Shown here in pieces: positions 1-8,600 of a stretch of 64,000 nt of DNA. Position numbers and translations under genes: made by a program. Every line of letters begins with the position of its first letter. Within the stretch, counting starts at the first letter, position 1. The notes beneath the pieces were generated by a model. The model saw only the letters and a program-made list of their open reading frames with translations. It ran no database searches and was not told the origin of the DNA. This DNA is from CAWAYR01 sp050250875 (GTDB taxonomy: Bacteria > Acidobacteriota > Vicinamibacteria > Vicinamibacterales > UBA2999). The stretch spans positions 682,001-746,000 of the forward strand of contig JBFWNV010000001.1 of NCBI GenBank assembly GCA_050250875.1, given 5' to 3'.

Positions 1-110
1 CGGCCGAGGCCGTCGGCGTCTCGGCCGCCACGGTCGATCGCGAGCTGCGCACCGCCAAGGCGTGGCTGCGCCACGAGCTGACCAGCGCCGCCACACCGAA
101 GGACGCGTAA
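1..110 (+). CDS. ECF-type RNA polymerase sigma factor, C-terminal fragment
   Basis: Only the last 36 codons (from base 3) are in the window, ending in TAA at 108-110. The visible residues, AEAVGVSAATVDRELRTAKA then WLRHEL, form a sigma region 4 helix-turn-helix. They resemble the tail of the ECF subgroup common in Acidobacteriota and Planctomycetes, where the pattern is LGVSxxTVxRxWxxAxAWLxxEL. Its role would be promoter -35 recognition. It sits 25 bases upstream of a TPR Ser/Thr kinase on the same strand, a recurrent pairing in these phyla, so the kinase may control it or share its signal; that link is inference. The N-terminal part, including region 2, lies outside the window. Confidence 0.75.
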   Translation, partial: AEAVGVSAATVDRELRTAKAWLRHELTSAATPKDA

Positions 111-135
111 TCCCGCCTCGACGGGCGAGGCCCCG

Positions 136-3042
136 ATGACTCCGGAACGGTGGGCGGCGGCCGAACGGCTGTTCGAGGCGGCCCTGGCCCTGCCCGAGGC
201 GGCTCGACCGGCCTTCGTCGCCGCGGAAGCGGGCGACGACGCCGACCTGGCGAGGCTGGTGCGCGGCATGCTCGACGCCGACGCCGTCGAACGCGCGGCC
301 GAAGGCGGCGGACTCGCCGACGTGGTCAGCCGGGCGGTGGACGAGGTGACCGCGGCGCGGGCGACGCCGCTGGTCGAACGGCTGGGTCCGTATCGCCTCG
401 TGTCGATGCTCGGCGAGGGCGGCATGGGCGCCGTCTACCTCGCCGAACGCGACGACGACGAGTTCCTGCAGCAGGTCGCCGTCAAGGTGGTGCGCGGCCT
501 GCTCGATCCCGAGCGCGTCCGCCAGTTCCGCGCCGAGCGGCAGATTCTCGCCTGGCTCGAGCACGCCAACATCGCCCGCCTGCTCGACGGCGGGACCACC
601 GACGACGGCCTGCCCTACCTGGTGATGGAGCACGTGCAGGGCGTGCCGATCGATCGCTACTGCGACGATCGCCGGCTCTCCCTGCTCGACCGGCTGCAGT
701 TGTTCCTGGTGGTGTGCGGCGCGGTCAGCCACGCGCACCGCAGCCTGATCGTCCACCGCGACATCAAGCCGAACAACATCCTGGTCACCGCCGCCGGGGT
801 GCCCAAGCTGCTCGACTTCGGGATCGCGCGACTGGCCCTCGAGGGCGGCGGCGAGGCCGGTCTGACCCGCGCGGCCGGCCGGATGCTGACGCCCGACTAC
901 GCCAGCCCGGAGCTGGTGCGGGGCGGCCAGGTGACCACCGCCGCCGACGTCTACGCGCTGGGCGTGCTGCTCTACGAGCTGCTCACGGGACGCCGGCCGC
1001 TGCGCTTCAACACGCTGTCGAGCGTCGAGATCGAACGGGTGGTGTGCGAGGTGGATCCGCCGCCGGCCAGCCGTGCCGCCGAATCGGCCGGCGATCCGCC
1101 GTCCGCCACCGCCGCCTCGCGCGCGGCGGCCCGCCAGACGACGCCGGGGCGGCTGGCCGCCGAGCTGCGCGGCGACCTCGACCTCATCCTCGCCACGGCC
1201 ATGGCCAAGCGCCCCGCCGACCGCTACGCCTCGGTGGATGCCCTCGCCGCCGACGTGCGGCACTACCTGGACGGGCGGCCGATCACGGCCCGCCCGCCGG
1301 CGTGGACGTACGCCGCGCGGCGGTTCGTGGCCCGCCACCGGTGGGGGGTCGCGGCGGCGGCGGCCTTCGTGCTCACGGTATCGGCGGCGGCGGTGATCCT
1401 GTGGATCCAGACGGCGCGCCTGGCCGAAGAGCGCGATCGCACGGCGCGCGAACGCGACACCGCGCAGCAGGTGCTCGGCTTCCTCACCGGGCTGTTCGAG
1501 GTGTCGAACCCCGACCTGGCGGCCGGCACGGCGGTGAGCGCGCGTGAGTTGCTCGATCGCGGCGCCGAGCGCATCGACAGCGAACTCACCGGCCAGCCGG
1601 TGGTGCAGGCCCGCCTGCTCGCCACGATCGGCGGCGTCTACGGCAGCCTGGGCGTCTACGACCGGTCGGCCACCCTGCTCGAGCGCGCGCTGCAGTTGCG
1701 CCGCTCCACCCTCGGCCCCGATCATCCCGACACCGCCGAATCGATGCAGGGGCTGGCCGAGGCGTACCGGGAGCTGGCCCGGTTCGACGAGGCCGAGGCG
1801 ATGCACCGCGAGACGCTGGCAATCAAGCGCCGCATCGGCAGCCCGCCGGCCTCGATCGCCGTCTCGCTGAACGACCTGGGTCTGACGCTGAGCGAGCGCG
1901 GGCGCTTCGCCGACGCCGAGCCGTTGCTGCGCGAGGCGATCGACACGTGGCGCCGCCTCGGGCTCGACTCGGCCGCCGACGTGGCGGTCGGCCTGAACAA
2001 CCTGGCTCAGACCCTGCGCCAGCAGGGCCGGCTCGACGATGCCGTCGCCGCGCTCGACGAGGCGATCGCCATCCGCCGCCAGCGCTTCGGCAACGACCAT
2101 CCGCTGCTCGCCAACGTGCTCGGCCATCTCGGCCAGGTCCGCAACGCCCAGGGCGACCTGGCCCGTGCCGAGCCGCTCCTCCGCGAGGCGCTGGCCATCC
2201 GCCGCAAGGCCTACGGCGACGAGCATCCCGACACCGCGACGGCGTTCAACAACCTGGCGTCGCTGCTGCACGACGCCGGCGACCTGGCCGGCGCCGAGCC
2301 CTACTACCGGCTGGCCCTGGCGGCCACCGGAAAGCGCCTCGGCGAGCGGCACCCCGACTACGCGGTGCAGTCGAACAACCTGGCGTCGCTGCTCGAGGAC
2401 TGGGGGCGGCTCGACGAAGCCGCGGGGCTGCTGACCACATCGCTCGCGGTGCGCCGCGCCGCCTTCGGCGAGCAGCATCCCGCGGTGGCCCGGGCGCTCC
2501 ACAACCTGGCCCGGGTCGAGCTGGCCCGCGGCCGGCTCGCCGAGGCCGAGGTGCTCGCCACCGCGGCGCTGGCCGTGCGGCAACGCATCCTGCCTTCCGG
2601 GCACGCTGAAACCGCCGGAAGCCTCGCGCTCATCGGCGGACTGCGCGGCGTCCAGGGCCGGTATGCCGAGGCCGAGGGGCTGCTCGTGTCGGCGCTGGAC
2701 ACGCAGCGCACCACGCTCGGATCGACCCACCCGCAGGTGGCCACTACGCTGCTCCAGCTCGCCACCGTATGCCTGGCGACGGGACGGCCGGCGCAGGCGG
2801 AACTCTATGCGTCGGAGGCGGCGTCGATCCGCGCCGAGCGGCTGCCCGCCGGGCATTGGCTGCGCGCGATGAGCGAGGTGACGCGGGCCGAGGCGCTGCT
2901 CGCCGCGGGCCGGGCGGCCGAGGCGCGCAGGTTCCTCGGGGCCGCCGCCGCGGTATTGGCACGGCAACTCGGCGATCACGACGGCCGCACGCGGCGCGCT
3001 CAGCGCCTCGCCGATCGCGCCGCCGCGGCGGCGTCGCGTTGA
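136..3042 (+). CDS. Membrane Ser/Thr protein kinase with C-terminal TPR repeats
   Basis: 968 residues. The Hanks-type kinase domain covers about residues 86-390: glycine loop GEGGMGAVY, VAVKVV lysine near 117, catalytic loop HRDIKPNN near 207, DFG (DFGIAR) near 227 and YASPE in the activation segment. One membrane helix follows at about 405-428, then a short charged coiled segment. The rest, about 460-968, is a run of 42-residue TPR_10-type repeats with the usual NNLAxLL and HPxxA spacing. The kinase is therefore cytoplasmic and the TPR array probably periplasmic, acting as a protein-binding sensor. The ATG at 136 follows the sigma-factor stop closely, so the two are probably co-transcribed. 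Target and signal cannot be read from sequence. Confidence 0.92.
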   Translation: MTPERWAAAERLFEAALALPEAARPAFVAAEAGDDADLARLVRGMLDADAVERAAEGGGLADVVSRAVDEVTAARATPLVERLGPYRLVSMLGEGGMGAVYLAERDDDEFLQQVAVKVVRGLLDPERVRQFRAERQILAWLEHANIARLLDGGTTDDGLPYLVMEHVQGVPIDRYCDDRRLSLLDRLQLFLVVCGAVSHAHRSLIVHRDIKPNNILVTAAGVPKLLDFGIARLALEGGGEAGLTRAAGRMLTPDYASPELVRGGQVTTAADVYALGVLLYELLTGRRPLRFNTLSSVEIERVVCEVDPPPASRAAESAGDPPSATAASRAAARQTTPGRLAAELRGDLDLILATAMAKRPADRYASVDALAADVRHYLDGRPITARPPAWTYAARRFVARHRWGVAAAAAFVLTVSAAAVILWIQTARLAEERDRTARERDTAQQVLGFLTGLFEVSNPDLAAGTAVSARELLDRGAERIDSELTGQPVVQARLLATIGGVYGSLGVYDRSATLLERALQLRRSTLGPDHPDTAESMQGLAEAYRELARFDEAEAMHRETLAIKRRIGSPPASIAVSLNDLGLTLSERGRFADAEPLLREAIDTWRRLGLDSAADVAVGLNNLAQTLRQQGRLDDAVAALDEAIAIRRQRFGNDHPLLANVLGHLGQVRNAQGDLARAEPLLREALAIRRKAYGDEHPDTATAFNNLASLLHDAGDLAGAEPYYRLALAATGKRLGERHPDYAVQSNNLASLLEDWGRLDEAAGLLTTSLAVRRAAFGEQHPAVARALHNLARVELARGRLAEAEVLATAALAVRQRILPSGHAETAGSLALIGGLRGVQGRYAEAEGLLVSALDTQRTTLGSTHPQVATTLLQLATVCLATGRPAQAELYASEAASIRAERLPAGHWLRAMSEVTRAEALLAAGRAAEARRFLGAAAAVLARQLGDHDGRTRRAQRLADRAAAAASR

Positions 3043-3506
3043 TCGGCTCGTGCCGCCCATCGGGCAAGCTGGCCCCGCCCGGCCGCCGTGGACGCCCATT
3101 CGGATTGGCGCCAACGATCCCAGTTCGTGTCGAGACCCTGCTTTGGCTGACTTTCCCGGGCCTCCTCCCCTAAGTCATCTGTTTTCATTCGTTTACATAT
3201 TCGTAAGTACGGCCGTTGACGGCGAGATTCGACTGCCTTTTACTCGTCTTGGTGACACAATGTTCTGGTTTCAGAGGGACAAATCTCATATCTACGTGCG
3301 TTCAGATCCTGTCGCGGCGCCGCCCCTGATCACCGCCTCAAGGGCTTGGACGCGAATTCCTGGGCCGATTGTTGTCAAGCGCGAGCGAGAACTTGATGAG
3401 GGCGGAGCCATAGAAATCCGATGGCCCCTGTTTTGCTCGCCAGCCTCTCGAGAGGGTGTCGCGGTGCCAAGCCACGCCGCGGTCACCCGCTGAGAGGTCG
3501 AGCCAG
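3043..3506. other. Intergenic region with an AT-rich promoter island
   Basis: A 464-base gap between the kinase and the first AAA+ regulator. Bases about 3170-3300 are clearly richer in A+T than the surroundings. Short open frames exist but have no recognisable product, no ribosome site and atypical composition. The region most likely holds the promoter and long leader of the downstream regulator. The decamer AATGTTCTGG at 3259-3268 recurs upstream of the paralogous regulator, at 10270-10279. Confidence 0.5.
3216..3244 (+). promoter_or_regulatory. Putative sigma-70 type promoter for the first AAA+ regulator
   Basis: TTGACG (3216-3221) and TTTACT (3239-3244) are separated by 17 bases and lie in the AT-rich island. 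Transcription would begin near 3251, giving a leader of about 255 bases before the ATG at 3507. Matches are 5 of 6 and 4 of 6 to the consensus. No sigma-54 (-24/-12) site was found nearby. Confidence 0.4.
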
Positions 3507-4616
3507 ATGAGCACCGCATCCACCGGTTCCGAGTCGAGGCACTCGATGATGATGGCCACGTCCGACGCGCAGCTCGTGGGCGACAGCCCGGCGATCACCG
3601 AGCTGCGCACCGAGATCGAGCGCACGGCGCGATCGGAGGCCAAGGTCCTCATCACCGGCGAGAGCGGCGTCGGCAAGGAGCTGGTGGCGCGGGCCGTGCA
3701 CGCTCACTCGGTGCGCGCGCCGCGGCCGTTCGTGGCCGTCAACTGCGCCGGCCTTCCCGAGACACTGCTCGAGTCCGAACTCTTCGGGCACGTGAAGGGC
3801 AGCTTCACCGGCGCCTACCGCGACAAGCAGGGCAAGCTCGAACTGGCCGACGGCGGCACGCTGTTCCTCGACGAGGTCGGCGAGATGACGCTGCGCATGC
3901 AGGGCCTGCTGCTGCGCTTTCTCGAAACCGGCGAACTGCAGAAGGTGGGCGCCGACCGGGTGCGCGCCACGGTCAACATCCGCGTCATCGCCGCCACCAA
4001 CAAGAACCTGCGCGATCTCATCGCCCAGCAGGCGTTCCGCGAGGATCTGTTCTACCGTCTCAATGTCATCCACCTGGTGGTGCCGCCGCTGCGCGAGCGC
4101 CGCTCCGACATCCCGGCGCTGGTCGAACGGTTCCTGTCGCGCAGCACCGCGACCGGACACTACGCGCTGCGCGCGGTGGCGCCCGAGACGATGGACGCCC
4201 TCTGCAAGTACTCGTGGCCAGGCAACGTCCGCGAGCTGCAGAACCTGGTGGAACGGCTGGCCGTCACCTGCCAGCGCGAGATCGCGCTGCCCGAAGACCT
4301 GCCTCCCGAGATCCGGCTGCTGCCGTTCGGCACTTACAAACCCCGCCGCGAGCGCCGGCGCACGGTGTCGGACGAGCTCTACCAGCGGCTGGTGGAGACC
4401 GGCGAGTCGTTCTGGACCGCGGTCTACCCGCTCTACATGAACCGCGAGATCACCCGCGGCAACCTGCGCGACCTGGTGAAGAAGGGCCTGCAGGAGGCGC
4501 GTGGCAACTACCGCATCGTCGTCCGCCTGTTCAACATGGATCCGGGCGACTACAAGCGCTTCCTCAACTTCCTGCGCACCCATGAATGCCAGGTCTCCTT
4601 CAAGGAGTTCCGCTGA
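3507..4616 (+). CDS. Sigma-54-interaction AAA+ regulator without receiver or Fis domain
   Basis: 369 residues. The AAA+ core shows Walker A GESGVGKE (51-58), the sigma-54 contact loop GSFTGA (98-103, consensus GAFTGA), Walker B LFLDEVGE and the arginine-finger region FREDLFYRLN. It would hydrolyse ATP to open sigma-54 promoters. There is no N-terminal sensory domain beyond about 25 residues. The C-terminus is not a classical Fis helix-turn-helix but a segment of about 100 residues with RGNYRIVVRLFNM and DYKRFLNFLR, shared with the paralog at 10327-11529; RGNYxxxxxLFNM may be a divergent Fis-like helix pair. An in-frame GTG exists at 3456, but the ATG at 3507 has AGAGG upstream and fits the domain start better. 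It lies 19 bases before the dehydrogenase gene and is probably co-transcribed with it. Confidence 0.88.
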   Translation: MSTASTGSESRHSMMMATSDAQLVGDSPAITELRTEIERTARSEAKVLITGESGVGKELVARAVHAHSVRAPRPFVAVNCAGLPETLLESELFGHVKGSFTGAYRDKQGKLELADGGTLFLDEVGEMTLRMQGLLLRFLETGELQKVGADRVRATVNIRVIAATNKNLRDLIAQQAFREDLFYRLNVIHLVVPPLRERRSDIPALVERFLSRSTATGHYALRAVAPETMDALCKYSWPGNVRELQNLVERLAVTCQREIALPEDLPPEIRLLPFGTYKPRRERRRTVSDELYQRLVETGESFWTAVYPLYMNREITRGNLRDLVKKGLQEARGNYRIVVRLFNMDPGDYKRFLNFLRTHECQVSFKEFR

Positions 4617-4635
4617 TCGAAACGGCCGCGCCGCC

Positions 4636-5658
4636 GTGCGCACGGTCGATCGCCGGTCGCTGCTGCTGAGCGGCGCGGCGCTGATCGCCGGCCAGGCGTG
4701 CACCAGCCGGCGTGCACCCGCAGCGGCTGCACGTCCGCATGGCGTCCCGGTCGGCCCGTTCGACGGCGAGTCCACGGCGGACGAGGTGGTAGCGGGGCTC
4801 GATCTCAGCGGCACCCGTGTCCTCGTCACCGGGGCGACCTCGGGTCTGGGCTTCGAGACGGCACGGGTCCTCGCCTCCCACGGCGCGGCGGTCGTCGTTG
4901 CCGGGCGCACGCTCGATCGGGCCGCGGCGGCGTGCCGCCGCATCGCGCCCGGCCGGACCGAGCCCCTGGCCCTCGAACTCGAGGACTGGCCGGGCCTGCG
5001 GGCGGCGGCGGCCCGCGTGACCGGCGCCGGCCGCGGCCTCGACGTGCTGATCTGCAACGCCGGCGTCATGACGCCGCGTCAGCTTCGTCTCGTGCACGGT
5101 GTCGAGCAGCAGTTCGCCGTCAACCACCTCGCCCACTTCATCCTCAGCCAGCATCTGCTGCCGGCGCTGACGGCGGCGCCACAGGGCCGCGTCGTCGTCG
5201 TGGCCAGCAACGCGATGGGGCTCGCACCGCCCGCCGGCATCGACGTCGACAATCTCGACGGCTCACGGGGCTACGAGCCGCTGGCGATGTACGGGCAGTC
5301 GAAACTCGCCAACGCGCTGTTCGCCTTCGCGCTCGCCGATCGGCTCCGCGCGACGCGCGTCACCGCCAACGCGCTCCATCCCGGCGTCATCCTGACCAAT
5401 CTCGATCGGGCCGGTTCGGCGCTCGGGCGGCTGCGGGCGCGGCTGATGGCGTGGAGCAACCCGCGACTCAAGTCGATTGCCGCTGGCGCGGCCACGCAGG
5501 TCTACGTCGCCACGGCGCCGGCCCTGGCGCGGGTGTCCGGCCACTACTTCGAGGACTGCAACCCGGTCGTCGTCGACGAGCCGCGGCTCGACGACTCGGT
5601 GCTCAGGGAGCGCCTCTGGACGACGTCGGAATCGCTGACCCGGCCCTATCTCCCCTGA
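4636..5658 (+). CDS. Short-chain dehydrogenase/reductase with an apparent Tat-type signal
   Basis: 340 residues from GTG 4636. The Rossmann motif is TGATSGLG, NAGVM follows, and the catalytic YGQSK supplies Tyr and Lys. The overall form resembles retinol-dehydrogenase/WWOX-like SDRs, which oxidise or reduce alcohols and ketones with NAD(P)(H). The N-terminus reads VDRRSLLLSGAALIAG, a twin-arginine start plus hydrophobic stretch ending near a cysteine, so the enzyme may be exported folded with its cofactor. An ATG at 4582, overlapping the upstream regulator, would also be in frame. The gene follows the AAA+ regulator by 19 bases and ends inside the stop region of the convergent NRPS (13-base overlap). 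A tailoring role for the NRPS product is possible but unproven. Confidence 0.82.
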   Translation: MRTVDRRSLLLSGAALIAGQACTSRRAPAAAARPHGVPVGPFDGESTADEVVAGLDLSGTRVLVTGATSGLGFETARVLASHGAAVVVAGRTLDRAAAACRRIAPGRTEPLALELEDWPGLRAAAARVTGAGRGLDVLICNAGVMTPRQLRLVHGVEQQFAVNHLAHFILSQHLLPALTAAPQGRVVVVASNAMGLAPPAGIDVDNLDGSRGYEPLAMYGQSKLANALFAFALADRLRATRVTANALHPGVILTNLDRAGSALGRLRARLMAWSNPRLKSIAAGAATQVYVATAPALARVSGHYFEDCNPVVVDEPRLDDSVLRERLWTTSESLTRPYLP

Positions 5659-8600
5659 CGGCGGGCGGCGAGCCGGCGGGCCGCCCGTTCACCGGCCGCG
5701 GCCCGCACCCCGTCGTCGTCGCGCATCCCCGATGAGACGTGTGCCGCCAGCGTCCGCACCGTGGGATGGCGGAAGAGGTCGGTGATCGGCAGCGGCCGGC
5801 CGACGACGGCGCCCAGGCGCTGAGCGACCTGCAGGGTCAGCAGCGAGTGTCCGCCCAGGTCGAAGAAATTGTCGTCGAGGCCGACGTCGCTCACGTCGAG
5901 CAGATCCCGCCAGATCGCGGCGACGGTCCGCTGCAGGTCGGTCGCCGGAGGCGATGACGGCGGCCGCGCCCGGGCCGGCGACGAGGGCGGCGGCAGCGAA
6001 CGGCGATCGATCTTGCCGTTCGGCGTCGTCGGGAGAGCGTCGAGCACGACGACGGCCGCCGGCACCATCGGCGCCGGCAGCCGGGCGGCGAGCGCCGACC
6101 GACAGATGTCGTCGCCGATCGCCGCGCCAGGCACGCCGGTCACGTACCCGACCAGACGGCGGTCGCCGGGCGTGTCCTCGCGGACGACCGCAGCGGCGGC
6201 GCTGACGCCGGGCACCGCCCGCAACGCGGCCTCGACCTCGCCGAGTTCGAGGCGATACCCGCGCAGCTTGACCTGCTGGTCGGTTCGGCCGAGGAACTCG
6301 ATAGCGCCGTCGCGCCGCCGGCGAACGCGGTCGCCGGTGCGGTAGAGGCGGCTGCCGCCGGCCGGGTCGAAGCGGTCGGCGACGAAGCGTGACGCGGTCA
6401 ACTCCGGTTGCCGGTGATAGCCGCGGGCAACGCCGGGCCCGCCCAGGTAGAGTTCGCCGACGCTGCCGCTCGGCACCAGCTCTCCGGTGCTGTCGCAGAC
6501 GTAGGCGCGGGTTCCGGCGATCGGTCGGCCGATGGGCACCGGCGCTTCACCGGCCACCAGGTCGTGCGCCAGCGACCAGACCGTCGTCTCGGTCGGCCCG
6601 TACATGTTGGTGACGCGCGCCGCCCCGGTCGCCAGGAGTCGGGCTGCCAGCGGCCCGGACAGCGCCTCGCCGCCGACGAGGAGGTGCCGGAGTCGACCCA
6701 GCGCCGCCCGTCCGGCCGGCTCGGCAACGAGCAGCTCGGCGAGCGACGGCGTGCACTGCAGGTGGGTGACGCCGTGCGCGGTCATGGTGTCGGCGATCGA
6801 CGGCTGGGCCGCGGTACAGCGCTCGCGCAGCCGCGCCAGCGGCTCCAGGGCCGCCAGCACGCGGTCGGCGGCCACGCCGAAGTCGATGAGGCACGCGATT
6901 TCGTCGACTCCCGCGGCGCGGATTCTGCCGACCGCGGCGGCGCAGGTGTCCAGCGAGCCGAACAGGCCGCCGTGCTCGAAGTAGCGCTCGAAGGCGTGAT
7001 CGAGCAGGGCATCCAGATCCGCCTCCGACAAGCCGCGGAACAGCGCCTCGGTCGGCATGCCGGGCGCTCCCGCGTGAGCCTTGAACGCCGGGAACGACCA
7101 GGCATACGGCTTGACCAGGTCGAGCGCGGAGCCGAGATAGCGCTTCATCGGCGACCGCACCAGCTCACGCACCTCGGCGGCGCTGTCGCCGACGAACGTG
7201 TGGACCATGAGGGTCACCCGCCCCGGCGCGGTGTGGCCGGCAGCGTGTCGCGCCTGCCGGTAGATCCGGATGTTGGCGGCAACCTGCTCGACCGTCTGGC
7301 CGAGCAGATGGGTCAGGACGTTGCCGCCGGACTGTCCGGCGCGGCGAAACGTCTCGGGGTTGCCGGCAGTGGTGATCCAGAACGGCAATTCGGCCTGGAT
7401 CGGACGAGGCCTGGTCCGCACCTCCACCTCGCCGTCGCGCGGACCGGGGAAGCCCACCGACTCGCCCCGCCACAACCGGCGCACCACGTCGAGGAGCTCG
7501 AAGGTCACCGCTTTGGCGTCGGCGTGGCGGTCCGGGGCGAACACGAAGTCGCCAGGGTGCCACCCCGAGGCGAAGGCGATGCCGGCCCGGCCGTTCGAGA
7601 GGTTGTCGACCAGGCTCCAGTCCTCGGCCACCCGTGCCGGATGATGGAGCGGCAGGACGACCGACCCCGCGCGCACGTGCACCCGCTCGGTGACGGCAGC
7701 GACCGCGGCGCTGGTGACGGCGGGATTCGGATACAGGCCGCCGAAGGCGTGGAAGTGCCGCTCCGGCGTCCATACCGCCTCGAACCCATGGCGATCGGCG
7801 AAGCGGGCACCTTCGATCAGAAGCCGGTAGCCGCCGGACACCTGGTCGTCGTCGGCGGCGGCGAAGTAGAACAGGCTGAAGGTGACTGGCGCCGCGGGTG
7901 CCTGAGGCAGTGTCATCGCGCCGGGCTGGTCATCGACGACGACAGTGACCCCGCGGCTGATCGTCCACAGCAGCTCGAGCACCGAGATGTCGAACGACAG
8001 GCTGGTGACCGCCAGCCACGTCGCCGGACGTGTCACCGCCATGTGGCGGTCCATCGCCGCAAAGAAGCTGGCGACGTTCCCATGGTCGACCATCACGCCC
8101 TTCGGACGGCCGGTGGAGCCCGACGTGTAGATGAGATAGGCGAGATCGCCGGCGTCGATCGTCCCTCCGGCCGGCTGCGCGGCCGGGGTGGCCTCGGCGC
8201 CGAGGACCTTGTCGATCGAGACGGCCGGCACCGCCGACCCCAGCCATCGCACGTCCAGGTGGTCGCGCGTCAGGACGAGAGCCGCGCCCGAGTCGTCGAG
8301 CATGTAGGCGAGCCGGGCGGCCGGATAGGCCGGGTCGAGCGGCAGATACGCCGCGCCGGCGCGGGCGATGCCGACGAGTGCCGCCAGCATTTCGGCCGAA
8401 CGATCCACGTGCAGGGCGACGATCGACCCGCGCCCGGCGCCGGCATGGCCAAGTGCGGCGGCGATGCGACCGGCGCGGTCCTCGAGTTCTCGATACGTCC
8501 ACCGCCCTCGCCGGCTGACGACGGCCGTGGCCTCGGGCGTGGCGGCGGCCTGCGCGACGAACCACTCCGGCCAGGCCCGGAACGGCACCGACGGAAGCTC

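Noticed and set aside
3050..3493. Open frame of 147 codons in the kinase-regulator gap
   Set aside because: No ribosome site, no recognisable domain, and it spans the AT-rich promoter island.
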